Made by a program: the position numbers and the translations under genes. A stretch of DNA of 64,000 nt from Alloboseaceae bacterium BT-24-1. GTDB lineage: Bacteria > Pseudomonadota > Alphaproteobacteria > Rhizobiales > Beijerinckiaceae. Location of the stretch: the NCBI GenBank assembly GCA_025846845.1, contig JAOYTL010000001.1, positions 1-64,000 of the forward strand. Direction: 5' to 3'. The notes below the pieces were generated by a model that ran no database searches, was not told the origin of the DNA, and was given only the letters and a program-made list of their open reading frames with translations. Positions 46,673 through 55,225 of this stretch are shown here, in pieces. Numbering within the stretch: position 1 is the first letter of the stretch; the number at the start of each line of letters is the position of its first letter.

Positions 46673-47168
46673 CTAGGCCAGTCGCGCCAGCTAACGCGAT
46701 AGTGCCTCCAACGATTACCGAGGCGACGCCCAGTCGCTTCGCGATCTTTAGGCATTTCGTGGAGTGGTCGTTGACTCGATAGTTCTGCTGCTGGGTTTGA
46801 TCAGAATACTGCAGGTAAGCCTCGAGCATGGCCTCGTAGGTGACGTCCTCTCTTATTGCCCATTGCCAGAAGTCAGCGTTCTTTCCGGGAACTCCGAGCT
46901 TCACTGATCGGATCGAGAGGATGCAAAAGTGACACGCGAGCGCCAAGCCTAGCGCGGCGGATCCAGCTCCCCAGACAGTCCAGGCGTCGACCCGGCCAGT
47001 TGTCGAAGCCGAGCCGACAACTGCTGCGGAAGCCAGAGCCACCGCAAGCGTCACATAAATTCTGAAGAGTGCCAGCGAGTGGTTGTCGATCGCGACGATC
47101 ATGTTCAGAAGTGCCGCATCGCGGGCTCGGACATCGTCCAGTATATTCTTCAGCTCGATGGTGGCCAC
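46638..47168 (-). CDS. Three-helix membrane protein of unknown function
   Basis: The 176-residue protein has an N-terminal soluble helix (ELKNILDDVRARDAALLNMI), two membrane helices (about 34-53 and 66-86), a cytoplasmic segment with Asp/Gln-rich stretch (YSDQTQQQNYRVNDHSTK) and a third helix (about 146-169). The start is GTG at 47168 behind AAGGCGGA. The layout resembles SLATT-like membrane effector or regulator proteins in defence islands, but sequence identity was not established. It faces the polyproline ORF. Confidence 0.7.
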   Translation of the reverse strand: MATIELKNILDDVRARDAALLNMIVAIDNHSLALFRIYVTLAVALASAAVVGSASTTGRVDAWTVWGAGSAALGLALACHFCILSIRSVKLGVPGKNADFWQWAIREDVTYEAMLEAYLQYSDQTQQQNYRVNDHSTKCLKIAKRLGVASVIVGGTIALAGATGLATFVRMALARL

Positions 47169-47711
47169 TGTATCCGCCTTTCAGTTGTTCCGCGCACGGC
47201 TCGACCACCCCTTATCCCTCCTCTACAAAATGCGCGATCGGCGGGCCGCGGACGGAGCCGCAGCAATCCGGACGGCAAAAGTGGGAAGCGAACCGAAGGT
47301 AAAGCGTTATGGCCGCGAACAATTCCTAATATCAGCCGTTAGCAAGGCGACCATAGCGATTCGTTGCATGAGTGCCCGAGAGCAGCACGTCACTGTGGCA
47401 CTCAGCATCGGCTGACTTCTCGTTTTTGCAATGCAGGTTCCGCCAAGCAGCTAAGGGGAGCACATCCAAGAGACCACGTCCAAAACTGTTGAAGTGATGG
47501 CGGCAGGCGCCTGCCTCGTGACATGGGAATCAGGGGTTCTCTGCGGCAGATGAAAATAAAATCTTAGCACCCGTCCGATACTACCGATGAGCCGACAGGA
47601 GCGTGCAATAAGCGCGAGTAGGTGGGCAGAATGCACGAAAACCTTGTGAATCAACGAGTTTTTTTACTCGTGTTCTGCTTGTGGAGCCCCGTCTCGTGAT
47701 ACGATGAATCT
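47169..47711. other. Intergenic region before the STAND NTPase gene
   Basis: About 540 nt with no recognised gene. It contains an inverted repeat ACGAGT-TTTTTT-ACTCGT (47654-47671) some 40 nt before the start codon, which could be an operator or hairpin. A weak TACGAT -10-like element precedes the ATG; no ribosome site is clear, so the message may be nearly leaderless. Confidence 0.5.
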
Positions 47712-50700
47712 ATGCTTGACATCACTCCCGACGACATTGCCGCGCTGCAAGATGATGTTTTGCGCGAACTTGTGGGCCGCCTGTGCGAGGCCGCGGTTCG
47801 GGTGAGTGGGCAGTCCCCATCCGGTGTCACGTGGTCCGGTAGCCAAGATGCTGGAGATGGCGGCATTGATGTCCGCGTCGAGGCACAAGGCGATCTTACG
47901 GGCTTCGTCCCGTCAAAAAACACCGGATATCAGGTAAAAAAGCCCGACCTTGCTGGAGCCGCCATCCGTGAAGAGATGGCGCCGAAGGGCAAGCTCCGTG
48001 CATCTATCAAAGAGCTGGCCGACACATCCGGGGCCTATGTGATCGTGAGCTCGGGAGCTTCCGTTGCCGATTCCGCGCTCGCCAAACGAAGGGCCGCGAT
48101 GCGGGTTGTTCTTTCGGGCATCAGCACCGGTCCCAATCTCATTACCGACTTTTATGATCGTCGACGCCTGGTGACTTGGCTGTCAGAGCATCCTGCGTTG
48201 ATTCCCTGGGTGCGGAGAAAGGCCGGGCGACCCATCTCCGGATGGCAGTCGTTCGGGCCTTGGGCTGTAGCGCCTGAGAAGGTGGATGCTACCTATCTCG
48301 CAGATGACAAAGTTCGCTTGGTCATAAACGGTAAACGGGGACAGGAGTTGAGCGCGCTCGGTGGGCTGGCTCATGTTCGGGACACCCTTAGTAGGCCTCG
48401 GAAGTCGGTTCGCCTGGTAGGGCTTTCAGGGGTGGGGAAGACACGCTTCGTGCAAGCGCTCTTCGAAGATATCGGTGAGAATGCGCTCGACCGATCGTCT
48501 GTCATATATGCCGACATGGCCGACAGCCCCGATCCCTTGCCGACGGCTCTGGCATCGAGCCTGATTGCTCAAAAGCGGGCAATCGTGGTTGTTCTCGACA
48601 ATTGCCCGGCTGATCTCCATCGACGAATGACGGAGCTTTGCAGAGCTCCAGGCAGCCTCGTGAGCCTGCTCACCGTCGAGTACGATATCCGGGACGATGA
48701 GCCTGAGGGGAGCGACACAGTCAAGCTTGAGGCGGCGTCGGCCGACCTGATCGAGCGTGTCATTCGCCTGCATGTGCCCGACCTGACGCCGCACGATGCT
48801 GCTACGATCGCACGTTCGGATATCTCCGGTGGTAATGCCAGGATCGCGCTCGCCCTGGCCCGGACACACAGGCCGGGCGAATCCCTGAGCCACCTGAACG
48901 ATGCTGAGCTATTCCGGCGCCTCTTCCAGCAACGCAATGAGCACGACCCGCGCCTCCTTGCTGCGGCAGAGGTGTGTTCGCTCGTCTATTCCTTCGATGC
49001 TGATACGGTCACCGGCGATGGTGCTGAATTGCCGCTCCTGGCGAAATTGGTGGGGCAATCAGTCGATGAGTTGTACCGACATGTCGCGGTCCTCAAAGGC
49101 CGCGACCTTGTTCAGCAACGCGGTCGATGGCGGGCCGTGCTGCCGCACGCCGTCGCGAACCGGCTTGCGAAAGCTGCCCTGAAACAGTTGCCTATCGCCT
49201 CGATCGAGGCCCAACTCGTGGACAACGGGTCCGTACGCATAGCGCGGTCGTTTTCACGACGATTGGGCTATCTCCATGACAGTGCGGAGGCTGTTGCAGT
49301 GGCCCAGCGCTGGCTCGGCCGGAACGGGCGTTTGGGTGAGGTCGATGCGTTGAACGAACTTGGCATGGTCATGTTCGCCAACGTCGCTCCCGTGGCACCG
49401 AAAGCCGCACTTGAAGCGATCGAGCGTGCCGTCGCCAAAGGAGGTCAGAGTGGCCTGCTAGATGAAGCAGGACGCCGGCGCCACACCGCCGCCCATCTGG
49501 TTCATAAAATCGCCTATGACGCAGCGCTTTTTGATCGCTGCGTGGACGTGCTTGTGGCCTTTGCTAAAGCCGAAAAGCCGAACGACAATTCCGATAGCGC
49601 GTCTGGATTGCTCTGCGCGCTCTTCCAGGCGCGATCGTCTCGCACCCACGCCACTGTCGATCAACGTCTATCCAAAATTCGGACGTTGATCCGGTCTGCT
49701 GATAGCAGCGAACAGGCTATGGGATTTAAGTTTCTGACGACGATGCTGAAAACGGCTCGCTTTTCGCCGCGCCCGTCTTCAGACTTCGGCAATCTGGCGA
49801 GAGACCTGGGTTATGAGCCTCATACGCCGGCCCAGATTGAAGAGTGGTTCACTCTCTCTATCCAGCTTGCCGCGGATCTGTTCAACGAACCCGGCTTGCC
49901 CACCAAAGATCTTCGCAGCGGACTCGCACCACTCTTGCCGGGACTCTGTGCAGACGCAAACGTTCACGAGGCTGTGGAGCTTCTGATCGATGCAGCCTCC
50001 GCAAAAGGTTATTGGCAAGACGCTTGGGTTTCGGTGCGGAGCGCGATCCGGTTTGCGCACAAGCATAACCATACTAGGAAAATCGAACGCCTGAGGCCCC
50101 TGGAGCGAAAGCTGTCTCCGTCAAATCTCAGCGAACGGATCAGGGCTGTCGTCTTCTGCCAGTCCTACAGGGCGATCGACCTGGTCGAGTTGGAAATGGG
50201 ACAGGAGAATGATTTTGAAGCTGCGCGCGCCAAGTTGGACGCATTGGCGGAGGAATACGGTCGTCAGGTTGCTGGGGATGCCGAGCTGTTCGTAGAGCTT
50301 CGGTCCGCAATCACCGCCGGAAGTGGCGTCTATCTGGGCGTCTTTGGCCGGGGCATGGGCCTAGCGGCGGACAATCCGGAAGCCATCTGGAAATCGCTGC
50401 GACTGGCTCTGACCGAGGTTCCCGAACAGGACCGAAACATCCAAGCCATGCTGGGCTTCATCGAAGGATTGAACCGACGGTCGCCCGAGCAGGCGGTGAA
50501 GCTGCTCGATGCGGCGATCGACGATGACGTGCTGGGTGTCTTCTTTCCTGTGATACAAACAGCGGCAGGGTTGGACGTCGCCGGAATGGCACGATTGCTG
50601 CGTGCGGCGAACATCGGACATGCGCCAGTTTGGCGGTTCAGTTGTCTCGCGGGCGGCCGGGCCACTGAGAAGGCCGATCCTGTAATGCTCTCCGAGCTTT

Positions 50701-51515
50701 TGAAGGCGTTAGCCACTGCTGAGCATGGGCATTTGGTCGCGATTGACGTGCTCGCCATGCATTTTCATGGTCACAATCATGATAGGATTTGGTCGCCTGA
50801 CCTGATTACAGCGGGTAAATCGCTTCTGGCGCTGGTCAGATTTTCGGACGAAGAGAATAAGTTGGATTATGACCTTTCAAACATAGCCTCGATTTGCCTG
50901 AAAGGGCCGGGAGGAGCCTTGATGGCCGCCAGCCTTGTCAAGGAGTATCGTAAGGCGGCGAGCGAACGCTTTGTTTCGGCTTACGACTTCAATCAGTTCC
51001 TATCAGCCTTGTTTGCTGTCCAGCCAGAGGCCTCCCTTGATGCCAGCCTTCTCGAGCCGCCCGACAAGCAGCTCCAAGGGCGTGATCCATTTGAGGATGA
51101 CGATATCCCGGTGGGAATCTTCGGTAGCGTTCCTATTGAGGCTCTGATGGCATGGTGTCTGAAGGATCCCCAAGTTAGATTTGAGCGAGCTGCGACTTAC
51201 GTGCCTTACATGACGGCGGCATCCGGTAACGAGAAGCCGACATGGACGCCTGTTGCGCTTGAGATACTGCAGGCGGCGCCAAATAAAGCTGCCGTGCTAG
51301 AGCGCTTTACTGCCAGGGTTGAGTCCAGCGGCTGGGGCAATGAGCGTGCAGACATCGAGAGGCGCGCGGATCTGCTTTTGGAACTCGACCGAGACGGTAG
51401 GCTGGGTCTCCGAGAATTCGCCACCGAAGCCCATCGGAAATTGAGCGAGATAATCAAGTGTCAGCGTGAATGGGAAGAAAAGCGCGAACGTGAGCATGAT
51501 GAAGCGTTCGAGTAA
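47712..51515 (+). CDS. STAND-type NTPase with N-terminal PD-(D/E)xK nuclease-like domain (Avs-like)
   Basis: The 1,267-residue protein starts with a restriction-endonuclease-fold segment: DGGIDVRVE (residues 49-57) and YQVKK (73-77) form the usual D...QxK triad arrangement. An ATPase core follows, with Walker A GLSGVGKT (237-244) and Walker B IVVVLDNC (291-298), then winged-helix-like and long helical-repeat regions to the end, closing in a charged coil (REWEEKREREHDEAFE). This domain order matches antiviral STAND (Avs) type proteins, which bind a phage protein, assemble and activate the N-terminal effector. A specific Avs subtype and trigger are not assigned. Codon use is less GC-rich than core genes. 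Confidence 0.82.
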   Translation: MLDITPDDIAALQDDVLRELVGRLCEAAVRVSGQSPSGVTWSGSQDAGDGGIDVRVEAQGDLTGFVPSKNTGYQVKKPDLAGAAIREEMAPKGKLRASIKELADTSGAYVIVSSGASVADSALAKRRAAMRVVLSGISTGPNLITDFYDRRRLVTWLSEHPALIPWVRRKAGRPISGWQSFGPWAVAPEKVDATYLADDKVRLVINGKRGQELSALGGLAHVRDTLSRPRKSVRLVGLSGVGKTRFVQALFEDIGENALDRSSVIYADMADSPDPLPTALASSLIAQKRAIVVVLDNCPADLHRRMTELCRAPGSLVSLLTVEYDIRDDEPEGSDTVKLEAASADLIERVIRLHVPDLTPHDAATIARSDISGGNARIALALARTHRPGESLSHLNDAELFRRLFQQRNEHDPRLLAAAEVCSLVYSFDADTVTGDGAELPLLAKLVGQSVDELYRHVAVLKGRDLVQQRGRWRAVLPHAVANRLAKAALKQLPIASIEAQLVDNGSVRIARSFSRRLGYLHDSAEAVAVAQRWLGRNGRLGEVDALNELGMVMFANVAPVAPKAALEAIERAVAKGGQSGLLDEAGRRRHTAAHLVHKIAYDAALFDRCVDVLVAFAKAEKPNDNSDSASGLLCALFQARSSRTHATVDQRLSKIRTLIRSADSSEQAMGFKFLTTMLKTARFSPRPSSDFGNLARDLGYEPHTPAQIEEWFTLSIQLAADLFNEPGLPTKDLRSGLAPLLPGLCADANVHEAVELLIDAASAKGYWQDAWVSVRSAIRFAHKHNHTRKIERLRPLERKLSPSNLSERIRAVVFCQSYRAIDLVELEMGQENDFEAARAKLDALAEEYGRQVAGDAELFVELRSAITAGSGVYLGVFGRGMGLAADNPEAIWKSLRLALTEVPEQDRNIQAMLGFIEGLNRRSPEQAVKLLDAAIDDDVLGVFFPVIQTAAGLDVAGMARLLRAANIGHAPVWRFSCLAGGRATEKADPVMLSELLKALATAEHGHLVAIDVLAMHFHGHNHDRIWSPDLITAGKSLLALVRFSDEENKLDYDLSNIASICLKGPGGALMAASLVKEYRKAASERFVSAYDFNQFLSALFAVQPEASLDASLLEPPDKQLQGRDPFEDDDIPVGIFGSVPIEALMAWCLKDPQVRFERAATYVPYMTAASGNEKPTWTPVALEILQAAPNKAAVLERFTARVESSGWGNERADIERRADLLLELDRDGRLGLREFATEAHRKLSEIIKCQREWEEKREREHDEAFE

Positions 51516-51617
51516 TGCTTCATCGGCAGCTTGCGGAACACGGCCCAATTTAGCAGTTGGCACTGAGCGTGCGTTGATTGTCGCGCTCGAATCTTCTTCG
51601 CTAATATCCTTCGAGGT

Positions 51618-51999
51618 GTGCCGCCTATACAGCAGCACTATGGACTAGCTTACCGGAACCCGATGACGGTTTCAGAGATGGAGGAGAGATTTCGCCGCTT
51701 CGTGGATGAGGAGGGTTGGAGCGTTGACCTCTTTCTCCTTGACGACGAGATTGTCGGCGCGAGTCAGATCCTTCCAATCCAAAAGGCCAGCGAGCTTTCC
51801 TCCGCCAGTTCCACATCGTGCGCCATTATCGCCGTGATGGACTGGGCAGGCTGCCTTCAATGCGCTGATCGCGGCCCGTTTTTGTTCGGGAGAGCAAATC
51901 CTTCTCGAGGCGATCGAGAATAATCCCGGAGGGCGAGTCTTCTGGCTTCGCACGGGGTTCACGCCCTACAGCACGATCCTCGAACATTTCGTCAAATAG
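51618..51999 (+). pseudogene. Frameshifted GNAT acetyltransferase remnant
   Basis: Three frames carry consecutive parts of one acetyltransferase: SEMEERFRRFVDEEGWSVDLF to about 51800, then HIVRHYRRDGLGRL from 51803, then AFNALIAARF...VFWLRTGFTPYSTILEHFVK ending in TAG at 51999. The segment RRDGLGRLAFNALI is the GNAT acetyl-CoA motif. At least two frameshifts and a missing N-terminus mark it as decayed. It lies between the island and the ABC operon and may mark the boundary. Confidence 0.75.
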
Positions 52000-52053
52000 C
52001 CCAGGAAGAGTTTACTGTACGCGCTGCGGCTCCCGTTGGTAATGTTAATCGTT

Positions 52054-53463
52054 TCAGCGCTCCAGCCTGACGACTTTTGCCGCGACACGTTGCGCTAACG
52101 CGGTGTCATGCGTCACAAGTAGGAGGCCGAGTCCTCGCTCACGTACGATCTCGACCAGCAGCCAGATGACGTCCTTCTGGCTAACCGGGTCGAGCCGAGA
52201 TGTCGCTTCGTCGGCGAACAAAAAGACCGGATCGAGCATCAGCGCGCGAAGGATCGCAAAACGCTGGAGCTCGCCGCCAGAGACCTCGTCCGGGCGCCGA
52301 TCGAGCAGTGCGGGTACAAGGTGCAGCCGCGCCATAAGCTCTTCAGATGTCCGCCAGTCGAGGCTGTGGAGCTTGAGAAGATCATTAAATCCCCGGCGCA
52401 GCGTCTGACGCGGAGCGAAGGCCGCCGGAGGGTCTTGATAGAGCTTCTGAAAGCGCAGCGGCGAAACACCTGCCTTGAGTTCGACCCGGCCACGGTCCGA
52501 TTGGACAAGCCCCAACAGGAGGTTGCCGATGGTCGTCTTGCCGCAGCCGCTGGGGCCGACGATTGCAACGATCTCGCCGCGTCCGATTGAAATGTCGAAA
52601 CCATCGAACAGCGCCTTCTCGCCGAATCGCTTCGATAGGCCGGTCGCGGAGACGACCGGCTCTCCAGCCGGCGGCAGCTGGGGCGCTGGCCAGCGGCTTG
52701 GATCCGCCGCGATCAGCGCGCGCGAATAGTCGTGACGCGGCCGGTCCAGGATCTCCGCCGCAGGCCCAAATTCGACGAGCTCGCCGTCGAGCATCACCCC
52801 GATCATGCCCCCGAGCGCGGTCGCAACGGCGATGTCGTGAGTGATGGTAAGCAGGAGTCGGCCTTGTTCGACTTCCATGCGCAGCCGCTTGACGACGCTG
52901 TCGCGCAGCGCGGCGTCGAGGCCCTTGGTCGGCTCGTCGGCGATCAGCAGCAAGGCGCCGGCGGCATGCGTGATCGCGATCGCCGCGCGCTGGCACATGC
53001 CGCCGGAGAGTTCGTGTGAATAGGCTTGCGCTCGTTCGTCGAGGCCGACCTCGGCGAGGTCGGAGCGCGCATGACTGCGAGCCTCGATCGCGCCACGGCC
53101 ATGCAGATAGTGATGGACTTCGCTGACCTGCCTGCCGATGCGCATGGTCGGGTCGAGCGCGAACCAAGGCTCCTGCGGCAGGATCACGATCGTCCGGCCC
53201 CAGCGGGCACGGGTTTCCGCAAGACTGGCGGCGAGAAGAGAGGTCCCGTCGAGCGTGACCTCGCCGCGTGCGCAAAGTCCGGCTGGCAGGCTGCCCATGA
53301 TCGCATGGGCGACGAGCGATTTGCCCGAGCCGCTCGCACCGAGCAACGTGACCGGCATGCCCTGAGCCAGGGTAAAAGCGACGTTGCGGACGATCGCCTT
53401 GTCGCCGGCTCGGATCTCGAGTCCCGAGACGGCGAGCGATTGGAAGCGAGTGGGCGCGTTCAT
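52054..53463 (-). CDS. Peptide/nickel-type ABC transporter ATPase, two domains fused
   Basis: The 469-residue protein joins two ABC ATPases (DppD and DppF type). The first has Walker A GASGSGKS, signature LSGGMCQR and Walker B ALLLIADEP; the second has GPSGCGKTT, VSGGELQR and VFLFADEA. The ATG at 53463 overlaps the permease stop in ATGA. It energises the transporter made by the three genes before it on the minus strand. Confidence 0.92.
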   Translation of the reverse strand: MNAPTRFQSLAVSGLEIRAGDKAIVRNVAFTLAQGMPVTLLGASGSGKSLVAHAIMGSLPAGLCARGEVTLDGTSLLAASLAETRARWGRTIVILPQEPWFALDPTMRIGRQVSEVHHYLHGRGAIEARSHARSDLAEVGLDERAQAYSHELSGGMCQRAAIAITHAAGALLLIADEPTKGLDAALRDSVVKRLRMEVEQGRLLLTITHDIAVATALGGMIGVMLDGELVEFGPAAEILDRPRHDYSRALIAADPSRWPAPQLPPAGEPVVSATGLSKRFGEKALFDGFDISIGRGEIVAIVGPSGCGKTTIGNLLLGLVQSDRGRVELKAGVSPLRFQKLYQDPPAAFAPRQTLRRGFNDLLKLHSLDWRTSEELMARLHLVPALLDRRPDEVSGGELQRFAILRALMLDPVFLFADEATSRLDPVSQKDVIWLLVEIVRERGLGLLLVTHDTALAQRVAAKVVRLER

Positions 53464-54287
53464 AGGCTTTCGTTCCGCGTCGCGAGTTGCAGCCCGAGCA
53501 CGAGTAAGAAGATCAGGATGCCGGGCATCAGCACATGCAACGGCGCCTCCGCGTAATAGGGCAGAAGCTCGACGATCATCGCGCCGAGCTCCGGCGTCGG
53601 CGGGCGCAGGCCGACGCTGATCGCGCTCAGCGTCGAGATCGCGATGATCGCGGTCGACATGGCGAAGGCGGCAAGAGTGGTGAGAATTGGCCGGATTTCG
53701 GGAAGCACCAGGCTGCGCAGCAGGTAGGGCGTGCCGAAGCCGAGCAGCCGCGCCGCCTCGATATGGGGCTGCTTCAGCACCCCCGCCGCCGTGGCCTTCG
53801 TCACCCGATAGAACTCGATCCACAAGGTGAGCGCGAGGCCGAGATAAAGCGGCCCGAACGTTCCTGGTGCGAACGCCAGTAGGATGAGCACCAAGAGCAG
53901 CCCGGGAAGTGCGAGCAACACGGTCGAGATCAGTTCCAGCACGCGCTCGAGCCAACCCCCGCGCCAGGCAGCAAACAAACCGAACAGGATTCCGGGCACC
54001 GCTGCCGTGGCCACAGTGAGCAGCGCCATGCCGAAGGAGAGCCGCGCGCCATAGGCAAGGCGGGCGAGCATGCTGCGGCCGTAGTGATCGGCACCCAACA
54101 GATAATCGGCACCGGGCGGAGCGAGGCTTGCCGCGAAATCCTGCTCGGTCGGATCGACTAAGACGAGCAGCGGCCCAATAAGCGCGAAAGCTGCCAGCAG
54201 GCTGAGCAGGACGAGGCCGGCTGCGCGAGACGGTGTCAGCCAGCGACGGTCAGCGGCCGGGACGAGTGTGGCGTCGGCAAGGGTCAT
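53460..54287 (-). CDS. Peptide/nickel-type ABC permease (DppC-like)
   Basis: The 275-residue permease has about six membrane helices, with the motif ADHYGRSMLARLAYGARLSF and an EAA loop EAARLLGFGTPYLLRSLVLP. It starts at ATG 54287, overlapping the previous stop by ATGA, and its own stop overlaps the ATPase start in the same way, so the operon is tightly coupled. Confidence 0.92.
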   Translation of the reverse strand: MTLADATLVPAADRRWLTPSRAAGLVLLSLLAAFALIGPLLVLVDPTEQDFAASLAPPGADYLLGADHYGRSMLARLAYGARLSFGMALLTVATAAVPGILFGLFAAWRGGWLERVLELISTVLLALPGLLLVLILLAFAPGTFGPLYLGLALTLWIEFYRVTKATAAGVLKQPHIEAARLLGFGTPYLLRSLVLPEIRPILTTLAAFAMSTAIIAISTLSAISVGLRPPTPELGAMIVELLPYYAEAPLHVLMPGILIFLLVLGLQLATRNESL

Positions 54288-55225
54288 ATGCGTTTCGGCC
54301 TCGGATCGAGCCAGTGGCAGGTGAGATCGACGCCCGCCGCGACGACAACGAAGAGCAAGCCCATGGCGAGTGCGGTGCCCTGAACCATTGGGACATCGCG
54401 CGCAATCACGGCATGCACGAGCGCGTGCCCGATGCCGGGGATGCCGAACAGCGTCTCCACCACGACCACGCCCTCGATCAGATAGATCGCCTGCAAGGCG
54501 AGATAGGAGACGACCGGGATGGCGGCGTTGCGGAGGATGTGACGGCGCATGACGACCGGCTCGGGCAGCCCCTTCAGCCGCGCGAATGCGATATAGGGCG
54601 TGCGGGCCACGGCTGAGACAGCATCGCGTGTGACACGGCTGGAGACGGCGGCGAGGCTGAGCGCGAGTGTCAAGGCGGGCAGTGCGAGATCGCGCCAAGT
54701 CCCGTAGCCGGCCGGCGGGAAGAGGCCGAGCAGCATCGCGAAGAACAGGATGAGCAAAAGACCAAGTACGAAGGGCGGCAACGAGCGCAGGATGATCGCA
54801 CCGCCGAGCGAAGCGCGGTCGACCCAGCCGCCGCGGCTGAGACCGGCAAAGAGACCGAGGGGCGGACCGAGCACGAGCGAGAGAACCAGCGTCGCGCCCG
54901 AGAGCCACAGCGTCGCCCCGAGCTGGATCCGCAACTCCTTGGTGATAGGCAGCCCGGTCACGAGCGAACGCCCGAGGTCGAGCTTCGCCAACTGCCCGAG
55001 CGAGGCGCCGAGCTGGACGAGCACCGGCTGGTTCAGGCCCAGCTCTCGGCGAACGAGCTCCGCGGCTTCGGTGATATTGGCGTCAGGCCCGTAGCGGCCA
55101 GCAGCAATGCGCATGGCCGGATCGCCGGGCAGTGCGCGCACGAGCACGAAGCAGAGGACGCCGACAACGAGCACCACCAGCCCAGCCTGGAGCAGCCGGG
55201 CCAAGATCATCCGCGACATCGTCAC
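54284..55225 (-). CDS. Peptide/nickel-type ABC permease (DppB-like)
   Basis: The 313-residue permease has the DppB start (RMILARLLQAGLVVLVVGVLCFVLVRALPGDP in part) and the C-terminal IEGVVVVETLFGIPGIGHALVHAVIARD. A second start three residues inside is possible. It follows the binding-protein gene with a 4-nt overlap. Confidence 0.92.
   Translation of the reverse strand: MTMSRMILARLLQAGLVVLVVGVLCFVLVRALPGDPAMRIAAGRYGPDANITEAAELVRRELGLNQPVLVQLGASLGQLAKLDLGRSLVTGLPITKELRIQLGATLWLSGATLVLSLVLGPPLGLFAGLSRGGWVDRASLGGAIILRSLPPFVLGLLLILFFAMLLGLFPPAGYGTWRDLALPALTLALSLAAVSSRVTRDAVSAVARTPYIAFARLKGLPEPVVMRRHILRNAAIPVVSYLALQAIYLIEGVVVVETLFGIPGIGHALVHAVIARDVPMVQGTALAMGLLFVVVAAGVDLTCHWLDPRPKRI

Noticed and set aside
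46528..46755. Glycine-run protein on the minus strand
   Set aside because: It is the reverse complement of the polyproline coding stretch and shows no other protein-like features.
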